From positions 1-9,605 of the forward strand of contig QBMP01000151.1 of NCBI GenBank assembly GCA_003242115.1: a stretch of 9,605 nt of DNA. Reading direction: 5' to 3'. A program made the translations under genes and the position numbers. Position 1 is the stretch's first letter, and each line of letters begins with the position of its first letter. Positions 1 to 5,729 of this stretch are shown piece after piece. This DNA is from Phormidesmis priestleyi. Lineage in GTDB: Bacteria > Cyanobacteriota > Cyanobacteriia > Phormidesmidales > Phormidesmidaceae. The notes under the pieces are model-generated. The model searched no databases. It was not told where the DNA came from and saw only the letters and a program-made list of their open reading frames with translations.

Positions 1-394
1 GCCCCTGAATCAGGGCTGTGTGGGCAGGAAACAAAGCCGATAGCCGCCGCGAAAGCTTGCCTGAGTCAGAAGGAATCTCCAGGGAGTAGCCCGGTATGTG
101 CATATGGTCAAACCCATCCGGGTCGTAGCGCTCAAAGGTCACAGCCTGATCGAGTCCGAGCTTTTTCAGCACCCGATTGACGGTATTTCCTTCACCACAG
201 TCCCAAACGTAGTGCAGTTGGGCATTGAAGCGATACTTCTTGGCCATAGTAAAGGTATGGCCAAAGCCACCCGGATACTCATGCGCTTCGAGCACATGAA
301 CAGTCTTTCCAGACTTGGCCATCAGCGCCCCAAACACCAGTGCCGAGAGGCCACTGCCCAAAATCAAATAATCTGCTAGATAAGATGCTCGCAT
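1..394 (-). CDS. FAD-dependent oxidoreductase, phytoene desaturase/carotenoid isomerase/retinol saturase-like (N-terminal part, runs off the left edge)
   Basis: The first 131 codons of a minus-strand gene, starting at the ATG at 394-392 and open to the edge. The N-terminus reads MRASYLADYLILGSGLSALV and carries an FAD-binding Rossmann motif: GSG at residues 13-15, G22, and an acidic residue (E36, in VLEAHEYPGG) that would bind the adenosine ribose. The stretch YPGGFGHTF, followed by an AQLHY segment, is the pattern seen in the COG1233 group (phytoene dehydrogenase, CrtISO, retinol saturase). Family knowledge suggests desaturation, saturation or isomerisation of an isoprenoid or polyene. The substrate cannot be told from this fragment. 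A weak GGGA ribosome binding site lies just before the ATG. It is divergent from the small ORF and ppsA, with 74 bp between start codons. Family assignment is fairly sure; the exact enzyme is not. Confidence 0.8.
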   Translation of the reverse strand, partial: MRASYLADYLILGSGLSALVFGALMAKSGKTVHVLEAHEYPGGFGHTFTMAKKYRFNAQLHYVWDCGEGNTVNRVLKKLGLDQAVTFERYDPDGFDHMHIPGYSLEIPSDSGKLSRRLSALFPAHTALIQG

Positions 395-468
395 TTTTCC
401 CAGCTCACCGCTTGATCAGAGATTTTTAATATAAATGGAAACAATGAGGAAACTGTGAGGATTGAAGA

Positions 469-630
469 ATGACAAAGCTTTCTGGGACATTTTCTGGGAC
501 ATTCCTTGGGACATTCTTTGGGATATTCTCTGAGACATTCAAAGAAATCTGGTTGTTACTGTTTCGTTTCTTTGCAATTGAAGATGCAAAGAAAATATTT
601 CTTCTAAGATTGAGGTTAAAGCTTATTTAG
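469..630 (+). CDS. Candidate 53-aa small hydrophobic/cationic protein built on a glycine-phenylalanine tetrapeptide repeat
   Basis: Not recognised. ATG at 469 is preceded by GAGG at 457-460 (8-nt spacing), a better ribosome binding site than ppsA has. The protein opens MTKLSGTFSGTFLGTFFGIF and then SETFKEIW. Five tetrads follow the pattern [S/L/F]-[G/E]-[T/I]-F, which places Gly at 6, 10, 14 and 18 (a GxxxG series) and Phe at 8, 12, 16, 20 and 24. Residues 27-35 (IWLLLFRFF) are strongly hydrophobic. The last third is basic and leucine-rich (KKIFLLRLRLKLI), with only E38 and D39 acidic. TAG is at 628-630, 28 bp before the ppsA start, so the ORF could share a transcript with ppsA or act as its leader. 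The 12-bp DNA repeat could have produced such an ORF by chance, so conservation is needed to call it a gene. A membrane or membrane-active small protein is inference only. Confidence 0.42.
   Translation: MTKLSGTFSGTFLGTFFGIFSETFKEIWLLLFRFFAIEDAKKIFLLRLRLKLI
479..538 (+). repeat. 12-bp tandem repeat, five units
   Basis: Five contiguous 12-nt units start at 479, 491, 503, 515 and 527. The first two are identical (TTTCTGGGACAT); the others differ at 2-3 positions. The period is a multiple of three, so the array encodes the tetrapeptide repeat of the 469-630 ORF; in codon phase it spans 481-540. There are no further copies elsewhere in the window. Confidence 0.95.
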
Positions 631-658
631 AGAGCAACTATCGCGGATTTTTCATCCA

Positions 659-3052
659 ATGTTGAATAATAGCAGTATCATTTGGCTAGAATCAGCGACG
701 AATAAGGACGTTCATTTGGTCGGTGGCAAGAATGCTTCGTTAGGCGAGCTAATGAGCGAACTGACCCAGGCGGGTATTCGTGTGCCTGCTGGCTTTGCCA
801 TTACAGCGAATGCCTATCGAGACTTTGTTGAAACTAATCAACTAACCGCTCAAATCCAATCTCAGATTTCAGCATGGCAACAGGAGAAACAGTCACTTGA
901 AGTCACGGGCAAGGCAATTCGCAGGCTCTTCAGACGCGCTTCCTTTCCAGACGGGCTCTCTCATGATATTTGTCAGGCTTATCAAGAACTTAACCAGCGC
1001 TACGGCCCTAGTGAAATGGACGTAGCCGTCCGTAGCAGTGCGACCGCAGAAGATTTGCCGGATGCCAGCTTTGCGGGCCAGCAGGAAACCTTTTTAAACA
1101 TCAGCGGCGAAACTGAGCTGTTAGAAGCCTGCCGAAAATGTTTCGCCTCACTATTTACCAATCGGGCTATTAGCTATCGGAAGGAGAAGGATTTTGACCA
1201 GATGGCTGTCGCGCTCTCAATCGGCGTACAGAAAATGGTGCGATCTGATCTTGCCTGTGCGGGTGTGATGTTTTCGATTGATACAGAAACTGGATTTCCG
1301 GATGCGGTGCTACTAACGGGAGCTTGGGGCTTGGGTGAAACTGTTGTTCAAGGTAGCGTTACCCCTGACCAATTCACCATTTTTAAGCCGCTGCTACAAA
1401 ACGATCGCCTGCGTCCCATTATTGAGAAGAAAAAGGGCACAAAAGCCAAGAAGATGATCTACGCCACCGATGGCAATAAGACGACGGTAGCGACGGTAGA
1501 CACCAGCGGTAAGGAGAAAGCGGCTTTTGTGCTAAACGATGATGAAATTTTGCAGTTGGCGCGCTGGGCGGTACTGATTGAGGCGCACTATGGCTGTCCG
1601 ATGGATATGGAATGGGCCAAAGACGGCAACACGGGCGAGATATTTATTGTGCAGGCGAGGCCAGAAACGGTGCAGTCGCAGCAATCAGGCAGCTCAATAA
1701 AAACTTATAAGCTGAAGGAATCGGGAAAAGTTTTATCGGCTGGGCTGAGTATTGGCAGTGCGATCGCCGCCGGAAAAGTCTGTCGGGTTCTCAGCTCAAA
1801 AGACATCGATCAGGTCGAGGTAGGCAGCATTCTTGTCACCGAAATGACCGATCCAGACTGGGTGCCCGTGATGAAGAAAGTCGCCGGAATTGTCACCGAC
1901 TACGGCGGGCGCACTTGTCATGCAGCGATTGTTAGCCGGGAGCTGGGGATTCCGGCGGTGATTGGAACCGGCGATGCCAGTCGCATTCTCACTTCTGGGC
2001 AAGAAGTTACACTCTCTTGTGCGGAGGGCGACCAGGGCTACATTTACGAGGGTCTTCTGGACTTTGAATCAACCGATGTTGACTTGAGCAACATTCCCCA
2101 AACGCGCACTCAAATTATGTTAAATATTGCCAGCCCAGCCGCCGCCTTTGACTGGTGGCAGCTACCTGCGAGCGGTATTGGGCTAGCGCGCATGGAATTT
2201 ATCATCAACAACCTGATTAAAATTCACCCGATGGCGCTGATTCACTATGAGGATCTTAAAGACCGGGAGGCTTGGCAAACTATCCGCGATATGACTCAGG
2301 GCTATGACGATAAGTGCGACTACTTTGTCGAGCGACTGTCTCAGGGCATTGGTAAAATTGCCGCTTCCCAGTATCCGCATCCGGTGATTGTCCGACTCAG
2401 TGACTTCAAAACCAACGAATACGCCGACCTGATTGGTGGAAAAGACTTTGAGCCAGAAGAGTCTAATCCGATGCTCGGCTTTCGCGGCGCGGCGAGGTAC
2501 TACAGCGATCGCTATCGAGCGGGCTTTTTGTTGGAATGTCAGGCTCTGAAGAAAGTGCGCGAAGAGATGGGCTTTGACAATGTGATTATTATGGTGCCGT
2601 TCTGCCGCAGCCTAAAAGAAGCCGACAAGGTTCTAAAAATTCTGGCAGATCAAGGCTTAGAGCGCGGCAAAGATGGTCTACAAATTTATGTCATGTGCGA
2701 GATTCCCTCTAACGTATTTTTAGCTGACAAATTCGCTGAGCGCTTTGATGGCTTCTCCATCGGCAGCAACGATCTTACCCAGCTGATATTGGGCGTTGAT
2801 CGCGACTCGGCAGCGCTAGCTGATCTCTTTGATGAACAAGATGAGGCGGTAAAAATTGCCATCAGGCAGGTGATTGAAAAAGCTCATGCTGTAGGACGAA
2901 AGGTGGGTATCTGCGGCCAAGGCCCCAGTGACTATCCTGAGTTTGCTCAGTTTTTAGTCGAAGCGGGTATCGACTCGATTTCGCTTAATCCTGACAGCGT
3001 TGTTCAAGTTAAGCGCCGGGTTGCAGAGCAGGAGGCGCAAGCATCGGATTAG
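659..3052 (+). CDS. ppsA: Phosphoenolpyruvate synthase (pyruvate, water dikinase)
   Basis: Converts pyruvate + ATP + water to PEP + AMP + phosphate, a gluconeogenic cytosolic step. At 797 aa it matches the family length (E. coli PpsA is 792 aa). The three expected domains are in order. The N-terminal ATP/pyruvate-binding domain (about residues 18-345) has GGKNASLGE at 22-30 and AVRSSATAEDLPDASFAGQQ with R125. The swivelling phosphohistidine domain has GGRTCHAAIVSRELGIPAV, with catalytic H421 preceded by C420. The C-terminal PEP-binding barrel (about 470-790) has E681 in CEIPSN, D705 in GSNDLTQ, and the CGQGPSDYPEF motif with the acid/base C752. The HisCys pair separates it from the PPDK and EI relatives. 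No key residue is missing. The ATG at 659 has no clear Shine-Dalgarno sequence, and no better in-frame start exists upstream. A putative small ORF ends 28 bp before it; a MITE-like element and gpmA follow. Confidence 0.97.
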   Translation: MLNNSSIIWLESATNKDVHLVGGKNASLGELMSELTQAGIRVPAGFAITANAYRDFVETNQLTAQIQSQISAWQQEKQSLEVTGKAIRRLFRRASFPDGLSHDICQAYQELNQRYGPSEMDVAVRSSATAEDLPDASFAGQQETFLNISGETELLEACRKCFASLFTNRAISYRKEKDFDQMAVALSIGVQKMVRSDLACAGVMFSIDTETGFPDAVLLTGAWGLGETVVQGSVTPDQFTIFKPLLQNDRLRPIIEKKKGTKAKKMIYATDGNKTTVATVDTSGKEKAAFVLNDDEILQLARWAVLIEAHYGCPMDMEWAKDGNTGEIFIVQARPETVQSQQSGSSIKTYKLKESGKVLSAGLSIGSAIAAGKVCRVLSSKDIDQVEVGSILVTEMTDPDWVPVMKKVAGIVTDYGGRTCHAAIVSRELGIPAVIGTGDASRILTSGQEVTLSCAEGDQGYIYEGLLDFESTDVDLSNIPQTRTQIMLNIASPAAAFDWWQLPASGIGLARMEFIINNLIKIHPMALIHYEDLKDREAWQTIRDMTQGYDDKCDYFVERLSQGIGKIAASQYPHPVIVRLSDFKTNEYADLIGGKDFEPEESNPMLGFRGAARYYSDRYRAGFLLECQALKKVREEMGFDNVIIMVPFCRSLKEADKVLKILADQGLERGKDGLQIYVMCEIPSNVFLADKFAERFDGFSIGSNDLTQLILGVDRDSAALADLFDEQDEAVKIAIRQVIEKAHAVGRKVGICGQGPSDYPEFAQFLVEAGIDSISLNPDSVVQVKRRVAEQEAQASD

Positions 3053-3109
3053 AGAATTGGGCTAGACGATAGATCCTCACAAGCTCTTCAATATGTTCTT
3101 TTATACTGA

Positions 3110-3321
3110 TAAGTAGGTCAGCCTAATTAAACTGAAGATGAAATAGCATTACTGAAGCGCCCCCGTCCCCAATTCTGGGGCTCTGAAGCAAGACGTGCCA
3201 AACCTTTTCTGGATGGGCGATCAGTACTTTTCTGGGTCAGCGAACTCCCCCAGAATTGGGGGCCGGGGGGCGAATGCAGTGAGTTCGCTGTATCCGTAAT
3301 TTAATTAGATCGCCCTACTTA
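3110..3321. mobile_element. MITE-like element with 24-nt terminal inverted repeats and nested GC-rich palindromes
   Basis: The ends 3110-3133 and 3298-3321 are inverted repeats matching at 19 of 24 positions; both outer tips read TAAGTAGG and inner blocks read TAATTAAA. Further in, at almost equal distance from each end (24 and 25 nt), lie GC-rich arms: 3158-3180 (CGCCCCCGTCCCCAATTCTG onward) and its imperfect reverse complement at 3248-3272. The two halves therefore form a long near-palindrome around a centre of about 65 nt. Both termini begin with TA, so the mobile part could be 3112-3319 flanked by a TA duplication, as for IS630/Tc1-mariner-type elements (inference). It has no coding capacity. 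It fills most of the 394-bp gap between ppsA and gpmA. No second copy lies in the window, so mobility is inferred from structure. Confidence 0.75.
3238..3290. repeat. Nested inverted repeat inside the MITE-like element
   Basis: CAGCGAACTC at 3238-3247 is the exact reverse complement of GAGTTCGCTG at 3281-3290. Between them sits a smaller palindrome at 3247-3262 (CCCCCAGAATTGGGGG). The 10-bp stem with an internal hairpin competes with pairing of 3248-3272 to the left arm at 3158-3180, so alternative folds are possible in RNA. Confidence 0.85.
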
Positions 3322-3328
3322 CGTCCAT

Positions 3329-3356
3329 AGCTCTTTTCAAGGCAGCTCTTTTCAAG
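3329..3356 (+). repeat. 13-bp direct repeat pair beside the MITE-like element
   Basis: AGCTCTTTTCAAG occurs at 3329-3341 and again at 3344-3356 (period 15, separated by GC). It lies 7 bp outside the right end of the inverted-repeat element, in the leader region of gpmA. A partial match (AGCTCTTCA) is present at 3082-3090 on the other side of the element. It could be an operator-like pair or a small tandem duplication; function is unknown. Confidence 0.7.
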
Positions 3357-3418
3357 ATCCGGAGAAAAAGCTAGCGGCTCCAGCACTCGGCCTAGAAACT
3401 GCTACAGAAGTGCGCAAT

Positions 3419-3436
3419 CTTGTGCCTACACAAGGA
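3419..3436 (+). promoter_or_regulatory. Ribosome binding site of gpmA within a small hairpin
   Basis: AAGGA at 3432-3436 lies 10 nt before the ATG at 3447 and fixes that start. CTTGTG (3419-3424) and CACAAG (3429-3434) form a perfect 6-bp stem with a CCTA loop. The stem covers the first half of the ribosome binding site, so it might damp initiation. The site is clear; the regulatory effect is inference. Confidence 0.5.
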
Positions 3437-3446
3437 AGCTATTTCA

Positions 3447-4133
3447 ATGGCCAAACTCATTCTCATTCGTCATGGCCAAAGCACCTGGAATGCCGCTAAC
3501 AAATTTACCGGCTGGGTAGATGTTCCCCTCAACCACAAAGGCCGCCAAGAAGCCATCAGCGCTGCCCAGAAACTAAGCCCATATCGCATTGATGTTTGCT
3601 TCACCAGCTTGCTGATTCGCGCCATAGAAACCGCCGTCATTTGTCTGACTGAGAGCGACCTTCGCTATGGCAAAAGCCCAGTTCTCAAGCACAATGCAGA
3701 TGCCCCTCACTGGCATGGATGGAACGAGTATGAGGGAGATCACACTGAAGAAATCCCAGTCTTTTTATCTCAGGCGCTAGACGAGCGCTATTATGGCAAC
3801 CTACAGGGGCTCAACAAAGCTCAAACAGCCGATAAATTTGGCAAAGAGATTATTCATCAGTGGCGACGCTCATTTTCTGTTCGCCCCCCAGGCGGTGAAA
3901 GCCTGGAAAACACTGCTGCTCGGACAATTCCATATTTTGAAAAGCGAATATTAGCGCACTTGAAAAATGGAGATAATGTTCTTGTGTCAGCCCACGGAAA
4001 TTCTCTTCGCTCCATCGTCATGGTTCTCGACCGTCTGAGTCATGAGGCCGTTTGTGCCTTAGAGATGGCGACAGGGCTACCGATTATTTATGACATTAAC
4101 GCTGATGGGGAAATTCTCAATATTGGCCAGTAA
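3447..4133 (+). CDS. gpmA: 2,3-bisphosphoglycerate-dependent phosphoglycerate mutase
   Basis: Interconverts 3-phosphoglycerate and 2-phosphoglycerate in glycolysis/gluconeogenesis, using a phosphohistidine primed by 2,3-bisphosphoglycerate. The histidine-phosphatase fold is plain: MAKLILIRHGQSTWN gives R8 and catalytic H9, FTGWVDVPL is the dPGM signature, R58 lies in LIRAIET, E113 lies in LDERYYGNLQGLNKA, and the second His is H183 in SAHGNSLR. At 228 aa it is slightly shorter than E. coli GpmA (250 aa). A segment HWHGWNEYEGDHTEEIP (about 88-104) precedes the LDERYYG motif. The frame can be read from a TTG at 3420, but the ATG at 3447 begins exactly at the conserved N-terminus and has an AAGGA site, so it is preferred. 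It is codirectional with ppsA and metabolically adjacent, but 394 bp with a MITE-like element separate them. Confidence 0.95.
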   Translation: MAKLILIRHGQSTWNAANKFTGWVDVPLNHKGRQEAISAAQKLSPYRIDVCFTSLLIRAIETAVICLTESDLRYGKSPVLKHNADAPHWHGWNEYEGDHTEEIPVFLSQALDERYYGNLQGLNKAQTADKFGKEIIHQWRRSFSVRPPGGESLENTAARTIPYFEKRILAHLKNGDNVLVSAHGNSLRSIVMVLDRLSHEAVCALEMATGLPIIYDINADGEILNIGQ

Positions 4134-4326
4134 TCTTCAAGACGAAAGCAAATAGGCACTGTTACGGCCTTTAAAGGGTTCACTATGGTCAACATATTTC
4201 GCAAAAAAACTACACCCTCAATATGCTCCGCGATGAGGTTAAAGAGCTGATTTTGAACTGTGACCTACCTACATGCTGACGAGAGATTTCGCTCTGTGAA
4301 ATCTATTCTCTTGCAAGAACTCAAAG

Positions 4327-5040
4327 CTATACGCTGTCAAAATTTTCGATTGGGGTAAAGCCTTCGGCGCTGGCAGGGGGATTGCCCGGACGGCTGGAAA
4401 ATAAGGTCTGAAATCCGACGGTTTTAGCAGGCTGTAGCTCGGCGGCGACATCTGAGATGAACAGAATTTTGGCGGGCGATCGCCCCACTTCTTCCGCAAT
4501 TTTTTGATAGCTCTCTATTTCGCGCTTAGATCCGATAGTGGTATCAAAATAGCCGCTGATGTAGGGCGTTAGATCGCCTGCCTCGCTATAGCGAAAGATC
4601 AGCTGCTGGGCCTGCACGCTGCCCGAGGAAAAAATGTAGATGGCTTTACCCACCGACTGCCAGCGCTGAAAGGCCGGGAGCACATCGGCAAATAGCGATG
4701 AGCGCAGCTGCCCTGACTGGTAGCCCGCATCCCAGATTTTGCCTTGGAGAGATTTTAGGCCAGTGGATTTGCGATCACACCCAATCAAATGGTGAATATA
4801 AGGCACCGCTGCCACTGCCAAATTGCCCTCCCACGGGGGCACAGGCGGCGACTCTTGCTGGTAATCTTGCCGTAGTAGCGCCAGATCGGCCTGTACGTCT
4901 GCATCGCCGCCGCGCGTGGCGAGGAAATCTTCGGCGCGATCGCGCGCAAAGGGAAACAGCACCTCAAAGACAAAGGCTACCGGCGTAGTGGTGCCTTCGA
5001 TATCGAGCAGGAGAGCATCAGCCGAATCGGCATAGGGCAT
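4327..5040 (-). CDS. mtnC: 2,3-diketo-5-methylthio-1-phosphopentane enolase-phosphatase (enolase-phosphatase E1)
   Basis: HAD-superfamily enzyme of methionine salvage. It enolises and then dephosphorylates diketomethylthiopentyl-1-phosphate, giving the acireductone used by MtnD. HAD motif I is DIEGTTTP with D13 and E15 (DIEGT is typical of E1). Motif II is S138-S139-G140 in IFSSGSVQAQ. The motif III lysine is K172 in GSKREIESYQKIA, and motif IV is FISD with D197. The 237-aa length fits the family. The ATG at 5040 lies inside the last codons of mtnD: 23 nt overlap in a different frame, suggesting coupled translation because no Shine-Dalgarno sequence is visible. The C-terminus (SSRPGNPPASAEGFTP) is complete. 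The gene ends convergently with gpmA, and no clear terminator is seen in the 193 bp between them. Confidence 0.95.
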   Translation of the reverse strand: MPYADSADALLLDIEGTTTPVAFVFEVLFPFARDRAEDFLATRGGDADVQADLALLRQDYQQESPPVPPWEGNLAVAAVPYIHHLIGCDRKSTGLKSLQGKIWDAGYQSGQLRSSLFADVLPAFQRWQSVGKAIYIFSSGSVQAQQLIFRYSEAGDLTPYISGYFDTTIGSKREIESYQKIAEEVGRSPAKILFISDVAAELQPAKTVGFQTLFSSRPGNPPASAEGFTPIENFDSV

Positions 5041-5617
5041 AGGTAAAAAACCGATATAGAGCAGAACCGACTGCGGTAGGGGTGGTCACTGTCCTGGGTG
5101 ACTTGTATTTCTGTTCTATGCCGCTTTGGGTGTAGATGGGCGTCCAGCCCGCCGGGTCTTGAAACAGGCGGATGGCTCTAATTTGCCGATCCGCACAGAG
5201 GTCAAACCAGTGGTGAGTGCCTGTGGGCACCAGCAGCAGATCGCCTGCTTCGACGGTGACAGCGATGACTGGGCCGGTTTTGGGGTGAATATGAAACACG
5301 CCTTGCCCCGATAAAATAAAGCGCACTTCGTCTTCATCGTGCCAGTGCTCATCGCGAAATTTGTCGAGCATGGCTTCGAGATTGGCCATCTGAGGGGTGA
5401 TATCGATGACATCGGCAGTGATGTAGCCGCCTTTTTGCTTGAGCGCGTCTAGCTGGGGCGCATAGGCTGCTAAAATTTCTGCTGGGGTGGCGCTGTCGGC
5501 TAAAGGCATGGAGGACTCCCACTGCTCGTAGGTAATGCCAATTTGGCTCAGGTAAGCGGCAATTTTTTCAGCCTCGCCAATGGTTTGTTGTTTGTCAGGA
5601 ATGGTTAAAACAGCCAT
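5018..5617 (-). CDS. mtnD: Acireductone dioxygenase (cupin; methionine salvage)
   Basis: Oxidises the acireductone made by MtnC with O2. The Fe form gives formate and the 2-oxo acid precursor of methionine; Ni forms of the family give CO, formate and methylthiopropionate. The cupin metal site is intact: H91, H93 and E97 in HWHDEDEVRF, and H135 in PTGTHHWFDL. ILSGQGVFHIHP follows as the beta-strand typical of the family. At 199 aa it is somewhat longer than common bacterial ARDs (about 180 aa). The extra 20-odd residues at the C-terminus (after EQKYKSPRT) run into the mtnC start and end 23 nt inside it. The start is well supported by GGAGG at 5622-5626, 4 nt upstream of the ATG. It lies 109 bp downstream of mtnB. 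Confidence 0.96.
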   Translation of the reverse strand: MAVLTIPDKQQTIGEAEKIAAYLSQIGITYEQWESSMPLADSATPAEILAAYAPQLDALKQKGGYITADVIDITPQMANLEAMLDKFRDEHWHDEDEVRFILSGQGVFHIHPKTGPVIAVTVEAGDLLLVPTGTHHWFDLCADRQIRAIRLFQDPAGWTPIYTQSGIEQKYKSPRTVTTPTAVGSALYRFFTYALCRFG

Positions 5618-5621
5618 AGCG

Positions 5622-5626
5622 CCTCC
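5622..5626 (-). promoter_or_regulatory. Ribosome binding site of mtnD
   Basis: Minus-strand GGAGG, 4 nt before the ATG at 5617, is a strong Shine-Dalgarno sequence. mtnB and mtnC lack one, which suggests mtnD may be translated best in this operon (inference). Confidence 0.75.
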
Positions 5627-5663
5627 AGCGAGTGAGTCTATATTCTATATGTTTCAATCTATA

Positions 5664-5729
5664 TTTTGGCCTATTTTTAGCCTATCAAAAAACGACTCAT
5701 GCGATGATCCGCCCGCTACAGATAGGCTA
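5664..5729. repeat. Inverted repeat and 11-bp tandem repeat between mtnB and mtnD
   Basis: TAGCCTATC (5678-5686) is the perfect reverse complement of GATAGGCTA (5721-5729). The right arm contains the mtnB stop codon (5727-5729). The 34-nt loop contains a run of six A on the plus strand (T on the minus strand). Overlapping the left arm is an 11-bp tandem pair, TTTTGGCCTAT (5664-5674) and TTTTAGCCTAT (5675-5685). On the mtn transcript no U-run follows the second arm, so it does not look like an intrinsic terminator. An RNA-processing or stability element is possible. Confidence 0.7.

Noticed and set aside
98..379. Plus-strand ORF opposite the FAD oxidoreductase
   Set aside because: It is antisense to a frame with a clear Rossmann FAD motif and has no recognisable features of its own.
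412..435. TTGATC and TATAAA as a promoter for the small ORF/ppsA
   Set aside because: The spacing is 12 nt, too short for a sigma70 promoter. The TATAAA could be a -10 alone, but nothing confirms it.
480..533. Alternative reading of the 12-bp array as an (F/P/L)WDI repeat peptide
   Set aside because: No ATG and only a distant TTG upstream, and it stops at the TGA in the fifth unit; the frame starting at 469 has a proper start and ribosome binding site.
3420..3446. Upstream TTG start for gpmA adding nine residues
   Set aside because: The extension is not part of the conserved N-terminus, and the AAGGA site is positioned for the ATG at 3447.
4175..4279. Short coding-like frame after gpmA (contains MLRDEVKELILNCDLPTC)
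   Set aside because: Only 34 codons, with an ATG in mid-frame, no ribosome binding site and no recognised family. It could be a gene relic but is not supportable as a feature.
4284..4304. AGATTTC/GAAATCT stem as a terminator between gpmA and mtnC
   Set aside because: A 7-bp AT-rich stem with no T-run on either strand; not convincing as an intrinsic terminator.
4698..5412. Several 60-100 codon ORFs on both strands over mtnC and mtnD
   Set aside because: They are shadows of two enzymes with complete catalytic motifs in another frame.
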